Positions 12,610-20,517 are shown, numbered from the stretch's first letter. The stretch: 23,190 nucleotides of DNA from Conoideocrella luteorostrata (GCA_032433595.1 JASWJB010000485.1:1-23190), one strand, 5' to 3'. Notes: generated from the sequence alone by a model not told the origin. Numbers and translations: made by a program.

Positions 12610-13017
12610 TTAATAAGAGTATAAGACTTAATTAATTAATAAGGATTTTAGATTACTTAAGATTATTTATACTATAATACTATTAAGGCCTTATTTACGC
12701 TTAGAATTTTATTTTATAATTAGAATTTTATTTAATTAAGAATAAACTTACTAAGATAATAAATAAAATCCATTAAGGCTACACTAAATTTAGTTAAAAG
12801 AAACTTTTGCTTTATTACTTTTATTTTTTATAGTAGTAATAACACTATATTATTCCCGCTAAGATTAATAGATAGGTAAATAGATTTAACACTATACTTA
12901 TAATAAGGGGTATAGGGTTATTTTAATATTTTTAATTAACAAAGTTAATATAAAAGGGGTAGGGTTTAGTGTTTACGTAACTAGGATAGTTGTTTTCTTT
13001 TTGTGTTGCGCGGCACT
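12610..13017 (+). other. Element 1 3' untranslated region between ORF3 and the right LTR
   Basis: No coding frame is visible here. Two purine runs, aataaggggtataggg (12899-12914) and ataaaaggggtaggg (12950-12964), resemble polypurine tracts, but the second ends about 50 bp before the LTR at 13018. The bases directly before the LTR are instead a pyrimidine-rich run followed by gttgcgcgg. Confidence 0.5.
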
Positions 13018-13295
13018 TATTGCGTAGAATAGATAGCTAGACCTAACATAGGCTATACTAGTCACTCACGTGACGGATTCAACTTATAAAAGATCAAATC
13101 TTGCCTGTTAGTAGATAGAATCAACAACTACCTTACAACTATCTAAGATCTAACTTGTTATTGCTTTGTTTTTACTTTCCTTTACCTAAATACTAATAAT
13201 ACTAATACTATAGCTAATATAGATAACCGACGTGTTACGTCCAGCATTCCACTGGCCGTATCCAGCACGTAACGTGCCAGAACCAGCACGTAACA
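13018..13295 (+). repeat. Right (3') LTR of element 1
   Basis: It starts TATTGCGTAG (TG changed to TA by a G-to-A transition) and ends CACGTAACA, keeping the CA lost in the left copy. It is the same length as the left LTR. Its last 65 bp are much less mutated than in the left LTR (for example cactggccgtatccagcacg), while its first 130 bp are somewhat more mutated. Confidence 0.93.
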
Positions 13296-13300
13296 ATTTA
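13296..13300. repeat. Right target-site duplication of element 1 (attta)
   Basis: It is identical to 2883-2887 and directly abuts the right LTR end CA at 13294-13295. Confidence 0.85.
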
Positions 13301-14560
13301 TTTCTTCTTAGATTTCTTAGTAAGTTTATTATTTAATTTATTAAGGTTTAGTTCCTTATTCCCTTTTTAGTAAAGGAATCCTATTAGTTATAGCTAAAGT
13401 TTTCTTAGGTTATTTTAGAAACTATTTACTACTTTATTTTTCACTAAGGTATATAATATAGTTATTATTATAATATTTAGTTTAGTTAAGATTTTAATAT
13501 TTAGTATTTATATTAGTTTTATTAAGTTATTTTTTACTATTTAGAGCTAGTTTTTATTTCTTTTTAGGTTATTTATATTCCTTTAAGAAATATCCCTTTT
13601 TTCTATAGTTATAGCACTTTACTTTATTCTTATTAAACTTCTTTATAGTGTTTAAGTTTATTTATCCTAGGTTAATAATATATATATATATAATAAGTTC
13701 TTATTATTATTTGCCTTAGTTACTAAGGTTTCTTTGTATATTATTATGCTAGTTTTTGCTACCTTAATTCTTTTCTTAGTATTACTTATACTATTTATTA
13801 TTAATATATACTATAATACCTATATAGTTAGTAAGAGTATTTAGTTAATTTAATTTATAGAGTTTATTCTTAACTTTTTCCTTAAATCCTTTATAGTATA
13901 TAAACATAAGATAGGCTTATTTTTATAGGAGTTTAGAGATAATTTATAAAAATATTATAAAGTATTTAAATATTAATTCCTTTTAATATAGGTTTTATAG
14001 TTTACTTTTTACTTTTTATTCCTTATTTATAGTTTTAAATATTTAATAAATAAAGTTCTTAAATTCTTAATAAAATAAAAAGATATAAACTATATTTAGT
14101 TTATAGGTTCTTAAGAAAGAGTTCTTTATATAGTTACATAATATAGGTTTAAACTAAGAGAGTGCTAGTTTAGTAAGTTTACCTATAGTATACTATACTC
14201 TAGATACCTTATTTTTAAATTATACTAAGAAATATATAAAGTAAGCCTAAAGTTAGGTAAGGAATAATTATAAGGTATTTATAGTACTATTAAATAATCC
14301 TAGTAATATAGGCTTTAGTATTTCTCTTAGGTTTTTACTCTTTATAGTAAAGGTAATAAGTTTATTAAGTTTATTAATCTAGCCTTAGTATATATTAGCT
14401 TATTCTTATATATACTAAGCTATTTTACTTATATATTATTTAGCTTATTTAATCTAACTTTAAAGGAGTTAAATTATATTATTATATTTATTATTAAAGT
14501 TAATATCTATAGTATTTTAAGAATCTTTCTCCTTTCCTTTAGAGCTTAATTTATACTTAA
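13301..14560 (-). pseudogene. Element 2 gag with a RIP-disguised zinc knuckle
   Basis: The - strand translation has the make-up of a Ty3/gypsy gag. A helical capsid-like part (about 14450-13880) is followed by a polar linker and then a motif at 13616-13575 that keeps the exact 14-residue spacing of a C-x2-C-x4-H-x4-C zinc knuckle. It now reads CYNYRKKGYFLKEY: the first Cys survives, and the second Cys, the His and the last Cys are all Tyr, which are TGT-to-TAT and CAT-to-TAT changes. A Lys-rich stretch follows. The frame runs toward the element 1 insertion at 13301 and resumes at 2887. The start near 14560 is approximate. Confidence 0.75.
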
Positions 14561-14846
14561 AGTTAAGAGCTATATTAATAATATAAAGTATTACTTAAAG
14601 TAATATAGTGTAAGTCTAAATAAGAGTCTTTAATATATAATAGCTATAGTTAGTTCCTAAGGGATAAACCTTAGTTATAGTTTATATTAGTAAAACGTAT
14701 AGGATATTATATCTAAGCAATAGGTAATATTACATAGAATAATAAACCTAAGTTATAATTCTATAAATAATATAATTAAATAAGTAATTTAAATAATAAT
14801 CTATGTTAAAGACTAACTATCTAAGATATTTAAAGAGTGAAATTTA
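14561..14846. other. AT-rich leader of element 2, no gene seen
   Basis: This stretch is RIP-type AT-rich sequence upstream (on the - strand) of the element 2 gag. I see no frame in it. It should hold the untranslated leader and perhaps LTR sequence of element 2, but no LTR end or primer-binding site could be recognised. Confidence 0.35.
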
Positions 14847-15067
14847 GTGGTGCCTATATAGTAGGTAGCTTACCGTAGGTTCACCCGACTCTTGGGTGAC
14901 ACTATGTGTGCGACAGGGAAGGGTTTACTAAAGGTTCGCGTAAACCTTAGGTGAATCCTTCTGTAATCCCCGGAGCGTTCCTTGTTCCGTGCCGTAGGTC
15001 ACGTGAAGTGGTGGGGTGACGCCTGTTGGCCTGGCCTTCTTGCAGCCCGCTAGCCAGGGTCGTAACA
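14847..15067 (-). repeat. 221-bp GC-rich segment not affected by RIP: candidate solo LTR or short interspersed insertion
   Basis: On the - strand it starts TGTTACGACCCTGG at 15067 and ends at 14847. It is GC-rich and full of CpA, in sharp contrast to the AT-rich DNA on its left. It is flanked by the same six bases, aattta, at 14841-14846 and just right of 15066, so a 5-6 bp target duplication is possible. It shares its terminus with 1-127. Inside are hairpins: ggtttac/gtaaacc around 14925-14950 and tcaccc/gggtga around 14880-14900. A TATATAG lies at its - strand distal end. It could alternatively be the U3 part of the 5' LTR of element 2, which its position and orientation allow, but then its lack of RIP is odd. 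Confidence 0.5.
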
Positions 15068-15452
15068 ATTTACCCCAATATTTATACAGTTTTAGTTTGC
15101 TTAACTTTATTTTCACACTCCTCGGCATACTAGAGTTGTTAAGCTGCTGTAGAATCTTCCATGGTAAGTAATATAGCAGAGCTATGAAACAGATCATGTC
15201 CAATTTCTTGGGGCTCAAATAGCCGTCGCTCAAGTATCTTAGCTTAGTAACTCTAGGAAAGTTTTAGAGAGCTGTATAGTTACGCTCCGTATTGTTTAAA
15301 CATTAGAGCAAATTTTGCTTAAAATGTTTAGACTACTGCTTGATCTTTATTCCTTGTCTGAGCCCAACTCACAGGGGAAGGAGGAATTAGATAGAATGAA
15401 ATAGTGCTAAAGTTCCGCGGGACGTAGGTAGGGGATCTTTGGTTGAGAGCGT
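15068..15452. other. Flank of the island, no confident gene
   Basis: The composition is normal. On the - strand, 15233 to 15068 gives an open stretch (about 55 residues, with a hydrophobic FIALLYYLPW segment) that runs straight into the GC-rich repeat. It could be a coding remnant cut by that insertion, but no family was recognised. The rest, up to the minisatellite, shows nothing I can name. Confidence 0.2.
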
Positions 15453-15692
15453 GGGTGTCTGGTAAAGAAAAGTGCGGGTGTCTGGTCAAGAAAAGTGCGG
15501 GTGTCTACACTCGAAAAAAATGCAGGTGTCTGCACTCGAGAAAAATGCGGGTGTCTATGATCGAGAAATGTGCCGGTGTCTGTGGTCAAGAAAAGTGCCG
15601 GTGTCTGTGGTCGAGAAAAGTGCCGGTGTCTGCACTCAAGAAAAGTGTGGGTATCTACGGTAGAAAAAAGTGGCATATGTAAAGAAAAGTGC
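15453..15692 (+). repeat. Minisatellite, about ten units of 23-25 bp
   Basis: The consensus is close to ggtgtctgnnntcgagaaaa followed by gtgc. Units 1-2 are 23 bp (15453-15475, 15476-15498). Units 3-9 are 25 bp each from 15499 to 15673. A shortened tenth unit is at 15674-15692, with decayed traces to about 15770. Variation is concentrated in the 5 bases after gtgtct, which occur in a few versions (ggtaa, acact, gcact, tggtc). Because 25 is one more than a multiple of three, three units cycle through all frames, and several overlapping frames on both strands stay open. I regard those frames as by-products of the repeat and not as genes. Confidence 0.9.
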
Positions 15693-15878
15693 CGGTGCCT
15701 ACGAATTTCTGTCGTAGGAGGCGAGAAGCAGGGCAGTCTTAGTCTAGCGCACATGAAAGAAAAGTGTGACAGTCTACAACTCATTTTTGCAATACTCTGC
15801 TGTTTAATAAACAATGATTGGCTTACGTCGCATGATCACCTGTCTTGGCGGTATCTCCTTCGGCGGGTTAATCTTCTT

Positions 15879-16845
15879 ATGGACACTGCATCCCCCTCTT
15901 TTGATCATTAGTCTAAAGAGATTAACGTAAATTCTGTTTTTCTAAAATTAAACGAAGACGAAATCAAATAGCTATATTAACGCCAACGAGATGTGCTGGC
16001 CAAAGATCAAGACATTTGGGTAATTAACGCTAATACTTTTCTTTCCCAAATTTAACGAGAAGAAGCTCAATTAGCAGTTTAAATATAAATAATAAGACAG
16101 ACTAGCTAAAAGTAAAAGCCTGGCAGATCTTGACTATTCCCGACTTCCAAATGCTGCAATAGATCCGAGCGCTAAAGCAAAACAATCCTTTACCCAAACA
16201 GGGAGCGGTCTTATTTATACTGGGGATATCGACACTGATTTCCCTCTGGACTATAGTGCTACTAATATTAGTGCAGAAGACCGGCAGAAAGTAAACATTT
16301 GATGGGTGAGAGGCAGTCTTCTGCTGGCCCCAGCCAACCAGGCGCTAAAATTTCTGACCACGGAGCTGATATGCCAGAAACTGAGCCTAACGGCAATAAT
16401 GCTTGTCTGCACCAATGCAAGACGGTAGGCAGCACAGTCGTCACAACCTCAATTGAGCAGGCGGTCGAATTCGGAAATAGAACGACAGCGACCGGCAAGA
16501 TTAGAGCTAAGATTAAGCGTTAGTGACTACACGCGACAACAGCGCAATGTTGACACAACGCAAAACTCAAGGCAACGCTATGCAATCGTGGCCGCCTCCT
16601 CCTAATCTGGATAGCCTTCTCTCTAAAGAGTCACTAGACATAACCTATAATAATTATTATTAGGTTTATATTGCGCGGGCGGAATAGATCCTCTGGAGCG
16701 ACAGGGTTGAATTCACCTGAGTTGTGGACTCGACTAATTTGGTCAGAAGGAACGTCATAGCTATAAGTAGTGCGATTATGCCCTTGACAGAACACAAGGA
16801 CAAGGCAGTCAGGAATTCACGAAGTTTTCCCCCGAAGTTTTATTA
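15879..16845 (+). pseudogene. Decayed protein-coding gene of unknown family
   Basis: From ATG 15879 the translation reads like a real soluble protein (INVNSVFLKLNEDEIK, then RQRDVLAKDQDIWVINANTF), but TAG or TAA stops occur at 15909 and after. The sense frame shifts by one at about 16090 (LADLDYSRLPNAA, then YTGDIDTDFPLDYSATNI). It returns to the first phase near 16302 (74-codon open stretch ending 16523), then shifts again (WPPPPNLDSLLSKES, then VVDSTNLVRRNVIAI) up to about 16845. Most stops fit CAG/CAA to TAG/TAA or CGA to TGA. I do not recognise the family. It may be a gene, or part of a multicopy element, that decayed beside the transposon island. Confidence 0.5.
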
Positions 16846-17861
16846 ATTGTGTTGTGTGCATTATATCCCTACTTATTATGTTCATTTGAAGTGTGCAGCT
16901 ACTCGACAACCAACGAGCAAGCTGTTAGACTATTTGATCTCGGCAAGAGAAAGGTCCCTACGAGTTACAGAAGGTCTCTACGAGAGCCTTTCACGAAGTG
17001 TACGGAGCGTTGCTGGGTGTGTGTCAGACTCCAGCATACGTGAGTTTTCGGTGTGCGTTTTGGGTCGACTAATTATCTACGCTAAAATAACTAGTTCTCT
17101 TAATTATTATAATATAATAATTAGGCAGGAAAGCAGGTCTTGCTAAGACTGTTTCTACTGTAACGCTAATTACTCTCTTTCTTTCGCATAAATAATTCTC
17201 AGCTCCTTTCTTTCCCTTCTCTCTTTTTTTCTTCTGTTTTAGTTTAGAGTCTAGAGACCCCACCGCAGTGTCAAGTCACATGCTGCTTCGAGAAATGTAT
17301 TTGCTGCTTCGTCTCAACTTAGCCGGTAGAAATTTTTAGAAAATGTGGTTTGGTTAAAGCTTCCGGCAGCTGTTTCATATAGCCTCTTGTGCTGCGGCTA
17401 GCCGGCATTTAGGGGCTTCGCGTCCGTTCCTGGTGCCTGACTCGTCTGATCTACTAGACACGAGTCATGCAGATGAGGCTTTTTTCGATAGGCAAGCTGA
17501 GCTTCCAAGTAGTAGATACCAGACGGTTTGGCCTTACTAGGCCATTTTAGATTTTAGAATTTAACAAAAGTAAAAACTTTCTGAAAGAACAATGCTTCAT
17601 CTGAAATACTTTGCCCCAATCCAGATTGATCAGACTAAAAACAGTTACGGATCTGGCTTTACACGACTTGGTCGAATTAAATTCTTCGTTCTATGATACC
17701 AAGGAGTGTTTAAAGTCAAAATTAGTTTATGCACAGGCTATCTGTTTGCATTTACCATATTAGTTACTAACAGACCCTGCATTCTTTTTTTTCCTTAGTT
17801 TTGTAACCGTTTGCTCAAAAACTTATTCTTGAAATGAAGTAAATTGTATCAAATTTTTGGC
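16846..17861. other. Intergenic region upstream of the NADase gene
   Basis: No supported gene. It contains a 14-bp near-repeat, aaggtccctacgag and aaggtctctacgag (16951 and 16971); an AT-only inverted repeat (taattattat at 17101-17110 against 17114-17123); an 8-bp perfect inverted repeat, tgactcgt/acgagtca (17438-17445 and 17460-17467); and a small hairpin, ggcct-tact-aggcc (17530-17543). The last two lie 300-400 bp upstream of the NADase TATA box and could be regulatory. Confidence 0.4.
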
Positions 17862-17869
17862 TATATAAA
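17862..17869 (+). promoter_or_regulatory. TATA box of the NADase gene
   Basis: TATATAAA lies about 145 bp upstream of the ATG at 18013. The implied 5' leader of about 115 bases includes an A-run near 17970-17980. Confidence 0.6.
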
Positions 17870-18012
17870 GACCAAGTCTTGTGGCAGTAGTGCAGAAATT
17901 CTTCAGCTTCGACATACAATCATTTTTACGTCTTACCTACTTGCTCTTACATCTATCACTGCTTTCAACGAAAAAAAAAAATACTCTGATTCGATCAAAT
18001 CGCAAAGACAAA

Positions 18013-18880
18013 ATGCAGGTCTCACTCGTACTTTTATCTTTAGTACTTAGCTTTACCGAATTACCCTTGACGTCCGCCAGGCTACAGCCATGGGGTATTA
18101 AACCTTATGCAGATAGAGCAGAAGAGGAACAATGTAAAGGTACTAATTATACCCAGACAGCGACAAAAACCTTTCTCTGTGGCGATTGGCGTCTTGGGCC
18201 ATCAGAACTCATAGATGATGGAGCTGTATCCGACAAAGAAGTTGATCAGAATAAAGCTATGAGATGTATCTTAAAGGATTACGACCGCCTCGCGAAGTTA
18301 GCTCCGGGCGCTTTTATTTCCAAATTTACCGATAAGAACAATGGGTACTGGGTGTATCCTTCTGCGAGTGGATTTGCCAATAAGACCGATGGCCAAGAGC
18401 CGGACACTAAAACAATAACGCTGCAGAAAGGCGACTACGTCGATCGATTTGGTGGCGAGAATGGTAAGTAAAGCTGAATTAATACAAGCTTTAAGCTATG
18501 GGTTGCAAGTTTCTAATAAATTATGTTTTACCCCAGGGTATTTTCTTGCCCCTGCCGGCACTTTGTATACAGAGAGGTCTATTCCACCTTCTAATCTTAA
18601 CACTCAATCATCTTCTGGAACAAAACAACAAAATTTTTACGTCTACCGTGTGCTTAAACCATTTGAAGTTCTTAGTGGGCCTATTGCGCCATGGTTCGGT
18701 CAACCAGGTGGCGGAGTGCAGTACTACACTAAGAGTTCTGGAAACATTGGCGAGCTGAAGAGCCAAGGCAAACTTGAAGATGTGTCAGCCAAAGATCTTG
18801 TGAATAGCGGGAAGATGAAATGTCAATCTGGATCAGGAGGATCAGGAGGGCCTTTGACTTGGCCCGAACCTCACTGGTAG
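18013..18880 (+). CDS. Secreted TNT-domain NAD+ glycohydrolase (fungal surface NADase), two exons
   Basis: The predicted protein (264 residues) belongs to the fungal TNT-domain NADases, which hydrolyse NAD+ to nicotinamide and ADP-ribose outside the cell or on the spore surface. Exon 1 is 18013-18463 and exon 2 is 18537-18880. The 73-bp intron (GTAAGT...CCCAG) splits a Gly codon inside the conserved GGENG motif. Residues 1 to about 22 form a signal peptide. Residues 25-130 resemble the N-terminal thumb-like domain, with Cys41, Cys56 and Cys85 and two N-glycosylation sequons (Asn45, Asn123). The TNT core, about 138-243, has DRFGGENG (144-151), APAGT, a conserved Arg164 before SIPPSN, YVYRVLKP, and GPIAPWFGQPGGGVQY with Gln206 at the position of the catalytic Gln of the family. 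Cys246 and a Gly/Ser tail follow. The ATG was chosen because it opens directly on the signal peptide; the frame is open upstream but without ATG. No RIP damage is visible. The family resembles a bacterial necrotizing toxin domain; the role here (NAD+ depletion of host or competitors) is inference. Confidence 0.88.
18464..18536 (+). other. Intron of the NADase gene
   Basis: Donor GTAAGT at 18464-18469, acceptor CCCCAG ending at 18536. A candidate branch site, tctaata, lies near 18511-18517. Unspliced reading hits TAA at 18469. Splicing restores the conserved family motif across the junction, which is the main support. Confidence 0.85.
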
Positions 18881-19471
18881 ATTAGTAATTGGTCTTAGAT
18901 TACGCCAAGAGCACACAATACTAGGATGGAGAGCGCCCTTCTTTTTTCCCGAGGGAGCTCTAAACCTACTTCTAGAGACATCATCATCAATAACATCTAT
19001 GTCTACAAATATCATCTTTTCAGAACCCTTCAATGCGGCTGCTATGCAAGACGTTGCAGCGCCACATAATGAAACTAGAAAGCTGGAATTCGTTCATCTC
19101 TACATGTATCCTTAGTGCCTTTCTTGACGAAGTGTCAGTGTTAAGATCAAGGACAGTGTGCTGCAAGAACGAGCCGGAGTCCAAACACCAACCGTGGCCA
19201 ATCCATGGCCTAATAATTTTAAATGAGTAACAAAAATTATTGGCTTTACGTAACACAGTATCAATATAAATATTAAGATTAGATAGAGACAAAATACGCA
19301 TTAATAAACTCAAGCAAATAAACACTATCTATTAGTTTGGCTCTCCCCGGAGAGTTTTATGTCTCGATTAAAAATATACCTTCTACTTCTAGTTATGCGT
19401 AAGATATATTCGAACGTGCTACCAATTACTGGTAGTGGTTTAACCTCTTTTTTGTTTGACTGGATTTAAGG
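18881..19471. other. 3' flank of the NADase gene, no supported gene
   Basis: Short frames exist on both strands (for example 19033-19230 + and 19325-19020 -), but they overlap each other, have no recognisable motif and no coding-like pattern. Two small inverted repeats are present: ctctcc/ggagag at 19341-19354, and ctacca/tggtag around 19419-19435. Confidence 0.3.
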
Positions 19472-19783
19472 CCATGGAATTCAATTCTACTGCGGTATAG
19501 ATCAAGCAAATACGCACGGTTATTTGTGTGTGCCGACAAAGTCGACGGAAAAGCAATCGGAGTATACGCTTCCGGCCTTGATGCTACCGCCAAGGTTGTC
19601 TTATGCGATAGAGTTTTCTAGGAGGAAACGTTGACAGAGGCGGAGGATAAAATCTTAGAACACGAGCGCGATCATAAAAAAACGTATAACTACCGTCCTC
19701 AGGCCGACTTAGTTTTTCGCGAGACGATCCACGTTAAGATCATTGATGGTCAAAGTCCACATAAGCACATGTCGTTGCAGTAA
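19472..19783 (+). pseudogene. Remnant of a small protein gene with an F-V-C-A-D-K motif
   Basis: A frame from about 19472 to the TAA at 19781-19783 reads as a plausible protein: YARLFVCADKVDGKAIGVYA, then TAKVVLCDRVF, then a TAG at 19618-19620 (originally perhaps CAG). An acidic/basic stretch follows (EETLTEAEDKILEHERDHKK), then YNYRPQADLVF. No ATG or signal peptide remains in frame. I do not recognise it with certainty. The Phe-x-Cys start, with a second Cys some 20 residues on, recalls small secreted RNase-like fungal proteins, but this is a weak impression only. Confidence 0.4.
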
Positions 19784-20046
19784 AGAAAGTGACATAACCT
19801 ATTATGTTTATGCAAGAGGGATTTTGGGACAGCAATTTTCTTGTGCAGATAAAACTTTTGGAAGCATGTGATTGAGGATCTGACTTCTAGGCAGGAATGA
19901 CGTTTTGGGTCTTAGACCTGATATCTGGTACACATTGCTATGGTCCTGTAGTAGCTTCAGCCGGCCTGCCAAGCAAAGGATTGCTGTATATAGACAAATA
20001 CGGAAAATTAGGAGACATCAAGTGGCTAGCTGGGATGAATAGCTGA
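19776..20046 (+). pseudogene. Second small-protein remnant with a related motif (F-S-C-A-D-K)
   Basis: In a different phase from the previous remnant, 19776-19871 encodes a segment with YYVYARG, then QQFSCADKTFGS, before TGA. This echoes the YAR...F-V-C-A-D-K of the neighbour and suggests tandem paralogues. After a gap, a 49-codon open frame, 19897-20046, reads MTFWVLDLISGTHCYGPVVA, then AGLPSKGLLYIDKYGKLGDI, then KWLAGMNS. It could be the C-terminal half of the same gene. The arrangement of SG, Tyr, a Gly-rich turn and a L-x-Y-I-D-K-x-G-K-L strand is reminiscent of the C-terminal part of microbial RNase-like secreted proteins. That is inference, not a family assignment. Confidence 0.35.
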
Positions 20047-20265
20047 CATAGGGTTATAACGACTTCCGATTTAATCAACCCCTTCAGGAGAAAGTTGTAC
20101 CTACCAGTCTGGTGAGCACTTCTACTTGACTAGCCCGATGGAGCAGATATGAGGTAGCAGCATCGAGCGGCGTACGGACAGTGGGGCCACCCACTTGCCG
20201 AAACTAGACAGATGGATTATGGGATGATGTCTTCCCCGCATCTCCAGCGCGAGGGGACAAAGTCT

Positions 20266-20276
20266 CCGACCGGCGG
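20266..20276. promoter_or_regulatory. CCG-N5-CGG site upstream of the Zn2Cys6 gene remnant
   Basis: ccgaccggcgg is an inverted pair of CGG half-sites with a 5-bp spacer, the type bound by dimers of Zn2Cys6 regulators. It lies about 240 bp upstream of the ATG at 20518, so self-regulation of the original gene is conceivable. Such sites also occur by chance. Confidence 0.3.
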
Positions 20277-20517
20277 TTCATGCACATGGATTCATCCCTG
20301 CTTCACTCCTCTTGTATCGTTTGCTGCAGACAAAGGAGTTTAAGAATCATATGTCTATTCTCTCGACCGCATCCCCTGGGAGAAAGATTGGATGCGCCAC
20401 TCAGTACAAAGTACTGGATGGCTTGTCTACCTAATAGGAACTGGCAGCTTTTGGTTGGCTCATCCTTCCTGGGAGAAGCTGGGCATTAGACCGTACAGTT
20501 ACGGCGGGCCCCCTATC

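Larger units (their letters stand above)
2888..13295 (+). mobile_element. Element 1: complete RIP-inactivated Ty3/gypsy LTR retrotransposon with an extra 3' ORF
   Basis: The element is 10,408 bp long, with 278-bp direct LTRs and a 5-bp target duplication. The internal order is gag, protease, reverse transcriptase, RNase H, integrase and chromodomain-like tail, which is the Ty3/gypsy order, followed by an additional long frame (ORF3). The reading frame has no detectable indels over the catalytic domains, but CAA, CAG and TGG codons have become TAA or TAG, and Asp/Glu codons have become Asn/Lys, throughout. CpA and TpG are depleted while CpT, CpC and many CpG remain, as RIP leaves them. It is inserted in opposite orientation into element 2. 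Ten kilobases is long for a fungal Ty3/gypsy element; ORF3 explains most of the excess. It is inactive. Confidence 0.93.

Noticed and set aside
14880..14965. tRNA-like hairpins and a GGTTCG box in the GC-rich segment
   Set aside because: The stems do not assemble into a cloverleaf, no anticodon arm could be placed, and the A box is absent.
14928..15233. 101-codon - strand frame spanning the GC-rich repeat and its flank
   Set aside because: It crosses the repeat boundary at 15067, and half of it is repeat sequence; no motif is recognisable. At most the 15068-15233 part is a remnant.
15453..15692. CRISPR-like array
   Set aside because: The units are contiguous with only 5 variable bases, there are no spacers of normal length, and the genome is eukaryotic.
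15407..15814. 135-codon - strand frame and several + strand frames across the minisatellite
   Set aside because: They result from a 25-bp repeat without stops in any phase; the peptides are low-complexity and mutually overlapping.
16642..16666. Near-palindrome aacctataataattattatta as the end of a MITE
   Set aside because: A similar AT inverted repeat occurs at 17101-17123, but the two do not form matching terminal repeats or a target duplication.
19020..19325. 101-codon - strand frame downstream of the NADase
   Set aside because: No recognisable motif and no promoter; overlapping frames on the other strand look equally plausible.
20280..20489. 69-codon + strand frame upstream of the Zn2Cys6 gene
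   Set aside because: No motif, and it overlaps other frames; it is probably the promoter or leader region of the regulator.
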